DNA from: Pseudoramibacter alactolyticus ATCC 23263
GTDB taxonomy: Bacteria; Bacillota; Clostridia; Eubacteriales; Eubacteriaceae
NCBI RefSeq assembly: GCF_000185505.1
Contig: NZ_GL622359.1
Coordinates: 252,152-307,056 of the forward strand
Direction: 5' to 3'
DNA: 54,905 nucleotides
The notes beneath the pieces are model-generated. The model was given only the letters and a program-made list of their open reading frames with translations, searched no databases and was not told where the DNA came from. Both the position numbers and the translations under genes were made by a program. Shown here in pieces: positions 33,756-42,937 of the stretch. Position 1 is the stretch's first letter; the number at the start of each line of letters is the position of its first letter.

Positions 33756-35054
33756 GTGGATTATCAGAGAATGTACCAAAAAAAGGAAGTGAGTGTGGAA
33801 GAAGCGCTTTCGCACATTCGCGACGGAAGCAGAATCATCACTTCCCTTTGTGCACAAGCACCGTTTCTGCTTCTAAAGCATTTGCATGAGGTTGCCGATA
33901 CAGGGAAAAAATTTAAAATTTACAGCAATATGAATCTCCAGGCATATCCGTATTTGTCAGACGAAAAATATCGGGACAGGATTGATATTGACTGCTTGTT
34001 TCAAATGGTGGGAGACCGCGTCGGCCATCAAAAAGGATTGGTGAATTATGTGCCGGGGCATCTTCACGATGGCACATGGCGATGGGCGGAAATTAACAGG
34101 CCGAATGTTTTTATCGGAGCCGTATCTTCAATGGATGAAAACGGATATTGCAGGTTTTCGTTAAGCAATATTCATGAGCAGGCATTTGCTCGAAAAGCAG
34201 ATTTGGTTATTTGTGAAGTGAATCCAAATTTGCCACAGGTGAATGGCGAGACGGAAATTCATATCAGTGATATCGATTATGTTGTTGCCTCGAAAGAGCC
34301 GGTTCCGGTTTTGCCGGAGCAGAGTCGGCTTTCGCCCATTGATGAAAAAATTGGAGAGCATGTAGCCTCGTTAGTAAAGGATGGGGATACGATTCAATTA
34401 GGCATCGGTAAAATGCCTGATGCGGTGGCAAATAGCCTGCTGGATAAAAAAGATCTCGGGGTTCACACGGAATTAATGTCCGATGCAATCTATCGATTGA
34501 CAGAGGCCGGTGTTGTGACGAACGGCCGAAAAACACTGCATCGGGGAAAATCCATTGCGACCTTTGCCATGGGAAGCCAGAAATTGTATTCAATGATGAA
34601 TCAAAATCCGTCGGTTTGGATTATGTCCGGTAATTATGTGAATCATCCTGGCGTGATTGCTCAAAACGACAATATGGTCTCAATCAACACGGCCATCGAG
34701 GTGGATCTGACAGGGCAGGTTTGTTCGGAAAGCATCGGGAGCGTGCAGTATAGCGGCACCGGCGGCGCGGTTGACACGGCTCAGGAGGCATCAGCTTCTA
34801 AAGGTGGGAGATCGATTATCGCGCTGCATGCGACGGCGCAAAAAGGAAAGTGTTCGACCATTAACGCCGTGCAGACACCGGGAGCGATCGTCACGCTGTC
34901 TCGCAATAATGTCGATTATATTGTGACGGAATTCGGCATCGCACCGATGCGGGGAAGAAATGTCCGGCAAAGAATGGATAATTTAATCGCGATTGCACAT
35001 CCGGATTTCAGAGAAGAAATTAAAAAGGCAGCAGAGAAAACCTTGTTGCGCTGA
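33756..35054 (+). CDS. Acetyl-CoA hydrolase/transferase family CoA-transferase
   Basis: Class I CoA-transferase of 432 residues in the 4-hydroxybutyrate/acetate CoA-transferase group. The family's GDTIQLGIGKMPDAVANSLL and HTELMSDAIYRLTEAGVV are present. The VCSESIGSVQYSGTGGAVD segment has the glutamate expected to carry the CoA thioester. GTG 33756 is preceded by GAAAGGG. It would turn the acetyl-CoA made by the E1-E2 complex into acetate, while activating another acid. Confidence 0.88.
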   Translation: MDYQRMYQKKEVSVEEALSHIRDGSRIITSLCAQAPFLLLKHLHEVADTGKKFKIYSNMNLQAYPYLSDEKYRDRIDIDCLFQMVGDRVGHQKGLVNYVPGHLHDGTWRWAEINRPNVFIGAVSSMDENGYCRFSLSNIHEQAFARKADLVICEVNPNLPQVNGETEIHISDIDYVVASKEPVPVLPEQSRLSPIDEKIGEHVASLVKDGDTIQLGIGKMPDAVANSLLDKKDLGVHTELMSDAIYRLTEAGVVTNGRKTLHRGKSIATFAMGSQKLYSMMNQNPSVWIMSGNYVNHPGVIAQNDNMVSINTAIEVDLTGQVCSESIGSVQYSGTGGAVDTAQEASASKGGRSIIALHATAQKGKCSTINAVQTPGAIVTLSRNNVDYIVTEFGIAPMRGRNVRQRMDNLIAIAHPDFREEIKKAAEKTLLR

Positions 35055-35111
35055 AAAATGGCGGCAAAAAGATAAATGATTAAATTACGGGGAAATCACG
35101 GGGAGAGTCGT

Positions 35112-36514
35112 ATGAGCAAAAAAATAACAATTGTCGGGGGCGGCCCGGGCGGATACATTGCGGCGATACGGGCAGCACAGCTTGGGGCACAGGTAACACT
35201 TATTGAAAAAGATCGATTAGGCGGAACTTGTCTCAATGTTGGCTGTATTCCGACCAAATGTCTTTTGCATACGGCAAAATTATTGGAGGACATCCGGCAT
35301 CAAAGTGCGCAAATTGGCATTGATATCAGTGGTGTACAGCTTAATTTCTCGAAAACCATGGCCCACAAGAATGCCATTGCCAGGCAATTGGTGAATGGGG
35401 TCAGCGGCTTGATGCGCGCCAATCACATTCGGGTGATTGCGGGCAAGGCACATTTTGTCGCGCCGGGGAAAATGCAGGTGCAGACGGCCGATGGCCAAAG
35501 ACAAGCCATCAATGCAGATGCCATCGTTTTGGCCACGGGGTCGGTTAATGCGGTGCCGCCAATCCCAGGAATAAAAGCATCGTCACATTGTATGGATTCA
35601 ACGGGTGTTTTGGCTTTAGAGCAGCTGCCGAAAACCATGATCGTGATTGGGGCCGGTGTGATCGGCCTTGAGATTGCCTGTGCCTATGCCGCCTTTGGAA
35701 CGAAAATCACCGTGGTTGAAGCCCTTGATCACGTTCTGCCGATGTTGGATGAAGATATTACGGCGGTTGGATTGAGGCACATGAAACGCATGGGCATCAC
35801 ATTTCAAATGGCTTCACCGGTGCGATTGGTGGAAGATATGGACAATGGCGCCCGTGTGCTTTGTCAAACCCAGCGGGGGAGCACGTTGCGTTTGAAGCCG
35901 AAAAAGTATTGGTGGCTGTCGGCAGAAAAGCCAATACGGCGGCATTAAATCTTAATCTCGGTGGTGTTGCAAATGAAGCTGGGAAAATTATCGTGAATGA
36001 TCATATGCAGACCAATATCAAAAGCATCTACGCGATTGGCGATTGTGTTAAAGGGCATGCTCAGCTTGCGCATGCGGCATCGCGGATGGGCGAGATCGCC
36101 GCGGAAAATATCATGGGACTCAATACGATTTATGATGAATCGACGAATCCGACGTGCGTTTATATGGAGCCGGAAGCAGCCGCTGTGGGACTGCGTGAGG
36201 GTCAATTGAAGGCAGGAAGTTATAAAGTTGGAACCTTTCCGATGATAGCCAACGGCAAAGCTCTGATTGTAAACGGCGGCGAAGGTTTTATTAAAATCAT
36301 TGCGGACACAAAAACGGAGAAAATTATAGGCATACATATGATCGGTCCGCGGGCAACGGATTTGATTGCCGAAGGCGCAGTGGCCATTCGCATGGGGATG
36401 AAGGTTGATGAATTGACTGAAACGATTCATTCGCATCCAACGATTTCAGAAGCCGTTAGAGAAGCCGCTTTATCGGTTCAAGGGCGCACCTTGAATATGC
36501 CGCCAATCAAATAA
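35112..36514 (+). pseudogene. lpdA: Dihydrolipoamide dehydrogenase (E3), frameshifted
   Basis: Two overlapping frames together make one E3 of normal size, about 467 residues. The first part has the FAD motif GGGPGGYIAAIRAAQLGAQV, the redox disulfide GGTCLNVGCIPTK and the NAD motif GAGVIGLEIACAYA. It ends in a wrong frame at 35946. The second part has VGRKANT, YAIGDCVKG and the dimer-interface HSHPTISEAVREA. The shift lies in five G at 35875-35879. A sixth G would join QR to GEHVAFEAEK. This is a real decay event or a homopolymer sequencing error. GGGGAGAG precedes ATG 35112. Confidence 0.85.
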
Positions 36515-36532
36515 ACGAAAAGAAGGTGAATG

Positions 36533-37291
36533 ATGCATTGCAAAGTGACATTAAGCGCGAATGCAGGAATAGCCATTCAATTTGGCGGTAAAAAGATTTT
36601 GGTGGATGCGTTTTCTGAAAGAGCAGATGACGGGATTTCCGTTGTCACGCCGGAAATGTTTGCACAATTGATCGAATCTTCGGATTTTTCGGATCCGGAC
36701 TATCTCTTTTTTACGCATGGCCATGCGGATCATTATTCTGAAGTGATGACCAAAAAGTTTTTGGCACATGATCCTAGCTGCACGGTGATAGGACCGAGCA
36801 CGATCAAAAATGCCAGAGGGACGCATCTATACATCGAATTAAATCATGATTTTGTGTACCAATCAGGCAGTTTGCGTTTTAATTTTATAGCATTGGCTCA
36901 CGAAGGTGGAAAAGATAAAGCGACACCCCATTTTGGTTGTGTTTTAACCGCCTCCGACGAAAACTTGGAAGAGCAGGCTTCAATTCTGATCGCGGGCGAT
37001 GCCGAAATCGGGTCTTCTAAAGTGGAAGCGGTGGCTCAGCAAGGTCAAATTGATCTCGCCATTTTGGATTTTCCATGGCTGACAGCTCAAAAAGGAAAAG
37101 CGGTTTTGTTTGAAACGCTGAGGCAATCCAAAATAATTCTTTATCACCTTCCGCGTAAGTGCGAAGATCAATACGGGTATCTTTCTGCAGTAGATTATGC
37201 ACGGACACGGGTCCCAGAAGACATGGAAATTGGGGTGCTCAATGAATTTTTGGCATCAAAGACCATGACATTGGGGGACAATCATGCTTGA
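36533..37291 (+). CDS. MBL-fold metal-dependent hydrolase
   Basis: A 252-residue metallo-beta-lactamase-fold protein. FTHGHADHYSEV near residue 62 is the family's HxHxDH motif. A later aspartate in IAGDAEIG and a histidine in ILYHLPRKCEDQYG fit further ligands. It resembles the single-domain UPF0173-like group rather than a glyoxalase. The function here is unknown: a thioester or lactone hydrolase for the pathway is possible. AGAAGGTGA favours ATG 36533 over the one three bases before. Its end overlaps lplA by 8 bases. Confidence 0.75.
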   Translation: MHCKVTLSANAGIAIQFGGKKILVDAFSERADDGISVVTPEMFAQLIESSDFSDPDYLFFTHGHADHYSEVMTKKFLAHDPSCTVIGPSTIKNARGTHLYIELNHDFVYQSGSLRFNFIALAHEGGKDKATPHFGCVLTASDENLEEQASILIAGDAEIGSSKVEAVAQQGQIDLAILDFPWLTAQKGKAVLFETLRQSKIILYHLPRKCEDQYGYLSAVDYARTRVPEDMEIGVLNEFLASKTMTLGDNHA

Positions 37292-38276
37292 TTTTGCGAC
37301 TTATTTAGAGACCGACTCTGTGGACCCTCGATATAATTTGGCTTATGAAGAATACATGCTCTGCCATCGTAAGGCAGAGAATGTTTTAATCCTTTGGCAA
37401 AATGACAATACCATTGTGGTTGGTCAAAATCAGATTACAGCAACCGAAATCAACCGTTCATATGTGGAAAAACATCACATTCATGTAGTGAGAAGAACAA
37501 CCGGCGGCGGGGCTGTATATCATGACCTGGGAAACCTCAATTATTCTTTTATCACGACGCAGAATCATTTGGAAAGAATGACATTTGCGCAATTTACAGA
37601 GCCAATTATCAATGCGCTTGAAGCGCTTGGTATTCATGCGGAGGCGACGGGCAGAAATGATATTGTCATCAGCGGTCATAAAGTTTCCGGGACGGCACAA
37701 AGAGTTCAAGGCAATCGGATACTGCACCATGGAACTTTGTTGTTTCGGACAGATAAAAGAGTAGCAGAAAAGGCACTCTGCACGGATCCGAATAAATTTC
37801 GAGGAAAGCGTTCCAACTCTGTTAGAAGCAGGATCGGGAATATCAGTGACTTTTTAGATCAGGAAATGACATTGCAGGCATTTTGGGACCATTTAAAAAA
37901 ATTCTTGGGCGGCAATGGTTTTACAAGATCCGAACCGACGGTAGAAGAACTGGCGGGCATTGCGCGCTTAAAAAAAGAAAAATACGATCGGTGGGAATGG
38001 AACTTTGGGAAGTCGCCCAAGTTTGAATTTCAACAGAAAAAATATTGGGATGGCGGTATCTTGGATGTGCGGTTGAATGTTGAAAACGGCTTTTTAAAGG
38101 ATCTTCATTTTTATGGCGATTTCCTTTCGACAAAACCAGTGTCTGAAGTTAGCGCACAATTGATCGGAATCCCATACAAACGGCAGGCTTGTGAAGCAAG
38201 ATTTGAACTACTGGATATACCCGCATATTTTGGCACGATTTCGAAAAAAGAAATTTTACAGACAATGTTTGAATAG
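37284..38276 (+). CDS. lplA: Lipoate-protein ligase
   Basis: Attaches lipoate to lipoyl domains through lipoyl-AMP. The 330-residue protein carries the family motif VVRRTTGGGAVYHDLGNLNY near residue 68 and the lysine region GRNDIVISGHKVSGTAQR near 126. It has the C-terminal accessory domain, as in E. coli LplA. It overlaps the MBL gene, with GGGGGA before its start. Its presence in the operon means the free lipoyl protein at 29954 can be charged locally with scavenged lipoate. Confidence 0.92.
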   Translation: MLDFATYLETDSVDPRYNLAYEEYMLCHRKAENVLILWQNDNTIVVGQNQITATEINRSYVEKHHIHVVRRTTGGGAVYHDLGNLNYSFITTQNHLERMTFAQFTEPIINALEALGIHAEATGRNDIVISGHKVSGTAQRVQGNRILHHGTLLFRTDKRVAEKALCTDPNKFRGKRSNSVRSRIGNISDFLDQEMTLQAFWDHLKKFLGGNGFTRSEPTVEELAGIARLKKEKYDRWEWNFGKSPKFEFQQKKYWDGGILDVRLNVENGFLKDLHFYGDFLSTKPVSEVSAQLIGIPYKRQACEARFELLDIPAYFGTISKKEILQTMFE

Positions 38277-38291
38277 GGAAAGGAAATATCA

Positions 38292-39461
38292 ATGGGCGTG
38301 AATAGTTTTATGATGGGCTTTCCGCAGTTTTTCGGCCGCGGCTGTGCGGCTGAGGCAGGAGAAAAACTGGCCAATTTCAATTGCAAGAGAGCTTTTGTCA
38401 TTTATGGTAAAGGCATTGAGGCATTGGGCATTCCCATTCCGATTATAAAAGCCGTCGAAACGTCAGAGATTGCTGTAATTACCTGCAATAAAGTTGAATC
38501 GGATCCAAGCGACGTGCTCATTAAAGAAATGGCGGAAATCGGTCGACATGAAAAAGTTGATGGGATTGTCGCGATCGGCGGTGGAAGTTGTATGGATGCC
38601 GCAAAATGCGTCAAACTGCTTTTAGACAATGACGAAGCATTAGAAAATTTTTATGATGTTGAACATCCGCAAAAAAGTGTCATCCCGATGATTGCGATTC
38701 CGACGACAGCCGGAAGTGGCAGCGAAGCGTCCAAAGGGGCAGTGGTTACGGATACACAAAATGGCATCAAGCGTGTAGTGATCGGCGCGGGAACGACACC
38801 GGCGTTGTCATTGATAGATCCGGAATTGACGACGGGACTGCCGCCAAAAGTTACGGCGGCCTGCGCTTTTGATGTATTAGCACACGCGATCGACGCGATT
38901 ACGTCCAATCAGACTTGCGCAATTACGCAAAGTGTTTCATACGAAGCCATCCGATTGATGCGGGTCAACTACCAGAAAGCAGTAGAAAATGGGCAGGATA
39001 TCGCAGCGAGAGAAGGAATGCTGTTGGCGTCAAACTTGGGCGGATACGGCATTGGCAACGCCAAATGTTCCGCCAGTCATGCCTTTGCCCACGCATTGGG
39101 AGCACTTTATCATGTGCCGCATGGAGAATGCTGTGCTATTTTCACGCCGGCGACGTTGGAATATGTGACAGAAACCTGCCCTGATCAGATACGCGCGATC
39201 GCAAAATTGCTTTTAGTCGATTTCGATGAAACGGGATCAGCGGAAATGATTGCAAAATTAACCGGTGAAAAAATCCGAAAAATGTATCGCTCGGTTGGTG
39301 TCAACGATATTACAGCATATATTACTGACGAGAACGAAGCGATCCAAAGGTTAATGCCAGTGGCTCAAAAAGATATTATGGCATTGTTTTCGCCCAAGCC
39401 GCTTGATGATGCAGCGTGTGAATGGATTATCAAACGAACCTTTGAACTTGCCAGGTCATAA
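38292..39461 (+). CDS. Iron-containing alcohol dehydrogenase
   Basis: Group III iron alcohol dehydrogenase of 389 residues. The NAD-binding GGGSCMDAAKCV near residue 97, the TTAGSGSEASKGAVVTD stretch and the metal-site signature (HAIDAITSN, then SHAFAHALGALYHVPHGECC) are present. Members act on 1,3-propanediol, butanol, ethanol or lactaldehyde. Behind an acetoin-type dehydrogenase, reduction of the acetaldehyde product to ethanol is a fair guess. AAAGGAAA precedes the ATG, 15 bases after lplA. Confidence 0.9.
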   Translation: MGVNSFMMGFPQFFGRGCAAEAGEKLANFNCKRAFVIYGKGIEALGIPIPIIKAVETSEIAVITCNKVESDPSDVLIKEMAEIGRHEKVDGIVAIGGGSCMDAAKCVKLLLDNDEALENFYDVEHPQKSVIPMIAIPTTAGSGSEASKGAVVTDTQNGIKRVVIGAGTTPALSLIDPELTTGLPPKVTAACAFDVLAHAIDAITSNQTCAITQSVSYEAIRLMRVNYQKAVENGQDIAAREGMLLASNLGGYGIGNAKCSASHAFAHALGALYHVPHGECCAIFTPATLEYVTETCPDQIRAIAKLLLVDFDETGSAEMIAKLTGEKIRKMYRSVGVNDITAYITDENEAIQRLMPVAQKDIMALFSPKPLDDAACEWIIKRTFELARS

Positions 39462-39627
39462 TTATTATTGAAAAGACGTGAAGAATGAGCAAGAAATGAT
39501 CGATTAAGAAGCGGTCTGAAAATTTAAGGTAGCGTCCCGAGTTTTTGCAATGGTACCGTACCTATGGGCATAAATAAAATCATTCATTAAATGAGTAGTG
39601 GATAAAAATTTAGTAAAAAGCAGAGAT

Positions 39628-39781
39628 AACCTCCTGTGTCAAACTGGGGATGGCTTATCAGCCATGAAGTCATGACACAGGAGGTTTTGTATGAAAGACA
39701 TAAACAGTTTCTCGCTTAAAATGGCAACATGAATGCCATACGGCGTTTGTATCGACGCATGGAGAAATGACGTTATGCTTA
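39628..39781 (+). mobile_element. Degenerate IS200-like left end
   Basis: A compound hairpin: AACCTCCTGTGTCA (39628-39641) pairs with TGACACAGGAGGTT (39673-39686), with ATGGCT/AGCCAT nested inside. It contains the ribosome binding site of a frame at ATG 39691 that begins MKDINSF, like the start of IS200-type TnpA. The frame stops after 13 codons, and traces of the family continue in another frame (KWQHECHTAFVSTHGE). No intact transposase remains. The identification rests on a few residues. The bases 39462-39627 and 39782-39891 hold nothing else I can name. Confidence 0.45.
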
Positions 39782-39891
39782 GTTTTCATGAATAGAGCTT
39801 AACAGAGCAACTAATTCAATCAGTGGTTTTTCACATGAAAATGGATGATTGTGCCTTAGAGCGGATGAGCCAGAAATGGATTAAAAAGCAT

Positions 39892-40138
39892 AAAAAATAA
39901 GACCGACTGTCATCTTTGGGCTCTTCCCATCGCTTCAAACAGTCGGTCTTTACCGCTCATCTAAATTTTGCATTTCTGGTGGTCCGTCCTCCTTTCGTCA
40001 GATTGATAAGATAATGGTGTAAGCTCGGGCTTTCAGACAACATCTGCGTGAATGAGCCAATTGATCCGCTACAGGCACGATTTCCTGCGCTGGATTATGG
40101 CAATCGATTCTTTGTCTTCCGACCACCCGTCATCTTAT
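39892..40138 (-). ncRNA. Candidate structured non-coding RNA of unknown family
   Basis: On the minus strand a near-perfect promoter is followed by about 245 bases that fold. The arms GGTGGTC (40127-40121) and GACCACC (39984-39978) pair. Inside are AGACAA/TTGTCT, GAAT/ATTC and an irregular hairpin with ATCC/GGAT and GCAGG/CCTGT. The end is a strong terminator, AAGACCGACTG/CAGTCGGTCTT then ATTTTTT. No long frame exists. AAAGGAGG at 39995-39988 is followed 14 bases later by a seven-codon frame, MQNLDER (39973-39950). I do not see tmRNA, RNase P or SRP RNA signatures. 6S RNA and the raiA motif RNA remain possible. Confidence 0.6.
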
Positions 40139-40144
40139 GATTGT

Positions 40145-40173
40145 ATTATAGCAAGATTCTGCATGAATGTAAA
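40145..40173 (-). promoter_or_regulatory. Promoter of the candidate non-coding RNA
   Basis: TTTACA (40173-40168), a 17-base spacer and a perfect TATAAT (40150-40145) on the minus strand. It points away from cdaA. For cdaA itself TATAAT lies at 40380-40385 with a weak -35. The bases 40174-40379 hold nothing else. Confidence 0.8.
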
Positions 40174-40419
40174 GGGTTCCTATTTTAAATTACAAATGAT
40201 TTTTTGAAAATAGTTTTTAGCCGAAAAACATTTTCTTGAACAAGATGAAAAAAGATGAAAATTTAAAATGAAACTGAATACAGATACATCATTTGAAAAC
40301 AGTTTGTCAAGAAATTGTAATCAGGTGTAAAACTTGTCAAGATTTGCTCAGTACGCTGGGAAACAGTTAAAAGATGGTGTATAATAAAATTAAATTCGAA
40401 AGGAAAACAGAGGCAAGTC

Positions 40420-41286
40420 ATGAAAAATCTCATCGAAAATCTTGTTGTAACGCTACAATCCAGATTTACCTATGTCAATGTGATCGAAATTCTGATCATT
40501 GCTTTTGTCATTTATAAAATTCTGATGTGGATCCGCGGCACTCAGGCCGAGCAGGTGGCCAAGGGGATTATCATTGTGCTGGTGCTCATCCCGCTCAGTT
40601 CCTGGCTGGGGCTGACCACGTTAAATTATCTCCTCAACAATATCATTACCTGGGCGGTTATTGTCGTGGCGGTGGTTTTCCAGCCGGAACTGCGCTCAGC
40701 ACTGGAGCAGTTGGGCAATAATCGTTTGTTTGAGCGCATGTTTCGCTCGTCGGGCGAGAAAAAAATGCTGGACGCCATTGAGGATATTCGCGACGCGGTG
40801 GCCGATATGGCTGAGGCGCACATTGGCGCGCTGATTGTCTGCGGGGTGAATACGGGACTCAAGGACATCGAGGGCACCGGCATCGCGCTCAATGCGGATA
40901 TTTCCACCGAACTGATTGAGAACATTTTTACGCCGAATCGGCCGCTGCATGATGGCGCGATGATTGTCAATTTGTGGAATGGGAAAATCCGAACGGCGGG
41001 TTGTCTTTTGCCGCTTACCGATCGCCGAACGCTCAATTCTTCGCTGGGAACCCGGCATCGCGCCGGCATCGGCATTTCGGAGCAATCCGATGCCATTGTG
41101 ATCATTGTCTCGGAGGAAACCGGCACCATTTCGGTGGCCCATCGGGGGGTGCTTCGGCGTGATTTTACCCCTGAGGATATTGCGACGCTGTTGGCGGATC
41201 GATTCATCGATGATGAGGATGAGGAAGAAGAGACCATAGGGGCGGACAACGAAAATGAAGAATCAAAGATGCCGGAAAAGGAATAA
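40420..41286 (+). CDS. cdaA: Diadenylate cyclase CdaA
   Basis: Membrane-bound enzyme that makes c-di-AMP from two ATP. The 288-residue protein has three N-terminal membrane helices to about residue 85, then the DAC domain with DGAMIVN near residue 180 and RHRAGIG near 210. A short acidic tail (DDEDEEEETIGADNE) is longer than in Bacillus. GAAAGGAAAAC precedes the ATG. The following cdaR overlaps its end by 32 bases, so the two are made together. Confidence 0.95.
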   Translation: MKNLIENLVVTLQSRFTYVNVIEILIIAFVIYKILMWIRGTQAEQVAKGIIIVLVLIPLSSWLGLTTLNYLLNNIITWAVIVVAVVFQPELRSALEQLGNNRLFERMFRSSGEKKMLDAIEDIRDAVADMAEAHIGALIVCGVNTGLKDIEGTGIALNADISTELIENIFTPNRPLHDGAMIVNLWNGKIRTAGCLLPLTDRRTLNSSLGTRHRAGIGISEQSDAIVIIVSEETGTISVAHRGVLRRDFTPEDIATLLADRFIDDEDEEEETIGADNENEESKMPEKE

Positions 41287-42490
41287 AAACGATCGCCGCG
41301 GATGGGCGACGCGTGTCGTGCTTGCCGTTGCACTGGCACTCTTTTTATGGGTGTATATCAATGGAAGTTCCATCAATCTGATATCCCGGGATATCGAAAA
41401 TATCCCGGTGACGATCACCAATGAAGAGTCGCTTACCGCGAAGGGCCTGGTGCTCGAAGATCAGGAAAGTTATTATGTCAATCTGCGGGTGCGGGGAACA
41501 GAAAACAATATCAATAACTTGGATACGTCGTTGATCTCTGCGTCTGTGGATCTGTCCGATGTGAAGACCAACGGCACCATAACACCGAGCATTGTTATTC
41601 AGGGGCTTCCCAACACGGTGATTTTGGATGAAATTCGGCCCAAAACGCTGAAGCTGTCCATCGATAAAATCGGTAACCGCCGCCAGAAGGTAGCTGTGAA
41701 TACCAGCGGCACACCGGCCAATGGTTTGTCAGTTCTTTCCGCATCAACGTCTGACATGGTGAAAATCAATGGATCCCGAAGCGATCTGGGAAAGATCGAT
41801 GAGTTGGTGGCCACCGCTGACGTTAATGGTATCACAAACGACACTTCCACGTTTTTACGGGTAAAGGCCTATGACGAGAAGGGCAAGGAATTGGAGAATG
41901 TGCGTTGTGAGCCGGCCTCTGTTTTGGCGCATATCCAAGTTGGGACGACCAAAAAAGTAAAGGTGAAGGCGCCGAAGATCAGTGGCACGCCGGAGGATGA
42001 TTACCAAGTGACCGATGTCAGCGTGACACCAGCAACCGTGCTTTTGGGCGGGGATAAAGAAGCGCTGGATAAAATCACGAGTGTAACGCCCAAAAATATC
42101 AATGTCAGCGGCATTAAGGGAGATAAAACCATCGAAAGCAAAATTATTTTACCGAATGGTGTGATTGCAATGAGAGGAGATACCCGAGTGATGGTGACGG
42201 CGAAGGTCGAGGCACTTTCAGAAAAAAATATCACGACACACACGATTGAAACCCGCAATATGCCGCAAGGCCTGTCACTCTCTAAAATCAGCAGCAACGC
42301 AGTAAATGTGAAAATTGAAGGGACTCAAAAAGAGTGGAAGAAAATTTCTGCTGATGATGTTGAGGTCTGGGTAGATCTGGCCGGAAAATCAGAGGGAAAA
42401 GAAAGTGTAGTGCTTTATGCCAAAACAAAGAAGGGAACGATCGAAAACTTAACGCCGCAGAAAGTAACGGTTACACTTAAACAAGAATAA
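41255..42490 (+). CDS. cdaR: CdaA regulatory protein CdaR (YbbR-domain protein)
   Basis: A 411-residue extracytoplasmic protein. One N-terminal membrane helix (VVLAVALALFLWVYING) is followed by about four YbbR repeats (for example GLVLEDQESYYVNLRVRG and VTVTLKQE at the end). In Firmicutes it binds and modulates CdaA. The start at 41255 overlaps cdaA and has no clear ribosome binding site, so it may depend on coupling. glmM, the usual third gene of this locus, is absent: a terminator follows. Confidence 0.88.
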   Translation: MKNQRCRKRNKNDRRGWATRVVLAVALALFLWVYINGSSINLISRDIENIPVTITNEESLTAKGLVLEDQESYYVNLRVRGTENNINNLDTSLISASVDLSDVKTNGTITPSIVIQGLPNTVILDEIRPKTLKLSIDKIGNRRQKVAVNTSGTPANGLSVLSASTSDMVKINGSRSDLGKIDELVATADVNGITNDTSTFLRVKAYDEKGKELENVRCEPASVLAHIQVGTTKKVKVKAPKISGTPEDDYQVTDVSVTPATVLLGGDKEALDKITSVTPKNINVSGIKGDKTIESKIILPNGVIAMRGDTRVMVTAKVEALSEKNITTHTIETRNMPQGLSLSKISSNAVNVKIEGTQKEWKKISADDVEVWVDLAGKSEGKESVVLYAKTKKGTIENLTPQKVTVTLKQE

Positions 42491-42522
42491 TGAAGATAAT
42501 CATTCATATATACTGACCATGC

Positions 42523-42547
42523 AAAAACGGCCCGCGGGCCGTTTTTA
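42523..42547 (+). terminator. Terminator of cdaA-cdaR
   Basis: AAAAACGGCCCGCGGGCCGTTTTT is a perfect palindrome, 32 bases after the stop. Confidence 0.85.
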
Positions 42548-42890
42548 AATTTGGCTTTAGCCAGTTGAGCAAGAGAGTTTTTCAAAGGGAAAAACGAACG
42601 AAAACGAAACAAAAATCCGCCCGCTATGTGGGTGTGCGACGTTTGTTATATAAAAAATCATCTTTCCGATTACAATAAAGTTGTTCAGACTATATTGCAG
42701 AAATGAATGTGCAAATATCATATCGTCTTCAGTGAAAGTCTGCGCCTTGAGATATTAGCTGGTATTGAAGGCTTATAGCCTGTTACGCTGGCTACCATTT
42801 TTAAGGGTGGACACGATTATCAAAGAGACGGTTGTCAGATGGTTTCGGTTAAATTAAAAAGAAAAAAGGTCTTGATTAACAAGGCATAAT
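42548..42890. other. Intergenic stretch without recognisable gene
   Basis: About 340 AT-rich bases between two terminators. I see no frame with a start and ribosome binding site, no tRNA and no clear repeat. Confidence 0.4.
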
Positions 42891-42918
42891 AAAAAATCCC
42901 CAAAATGAATCGGGGATC
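42891..42918 (-). terminator. Terminator of the shell-protein gene
   Basis: GATCCCCGATTC and the partner GGGGATTTTTT form a hairpin with a T run on the minus strand, about 20 bases past the stop. Confidence 0.8.
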
Positions 42919-42937
42919 AAATGATTAAAAGCTAAAC

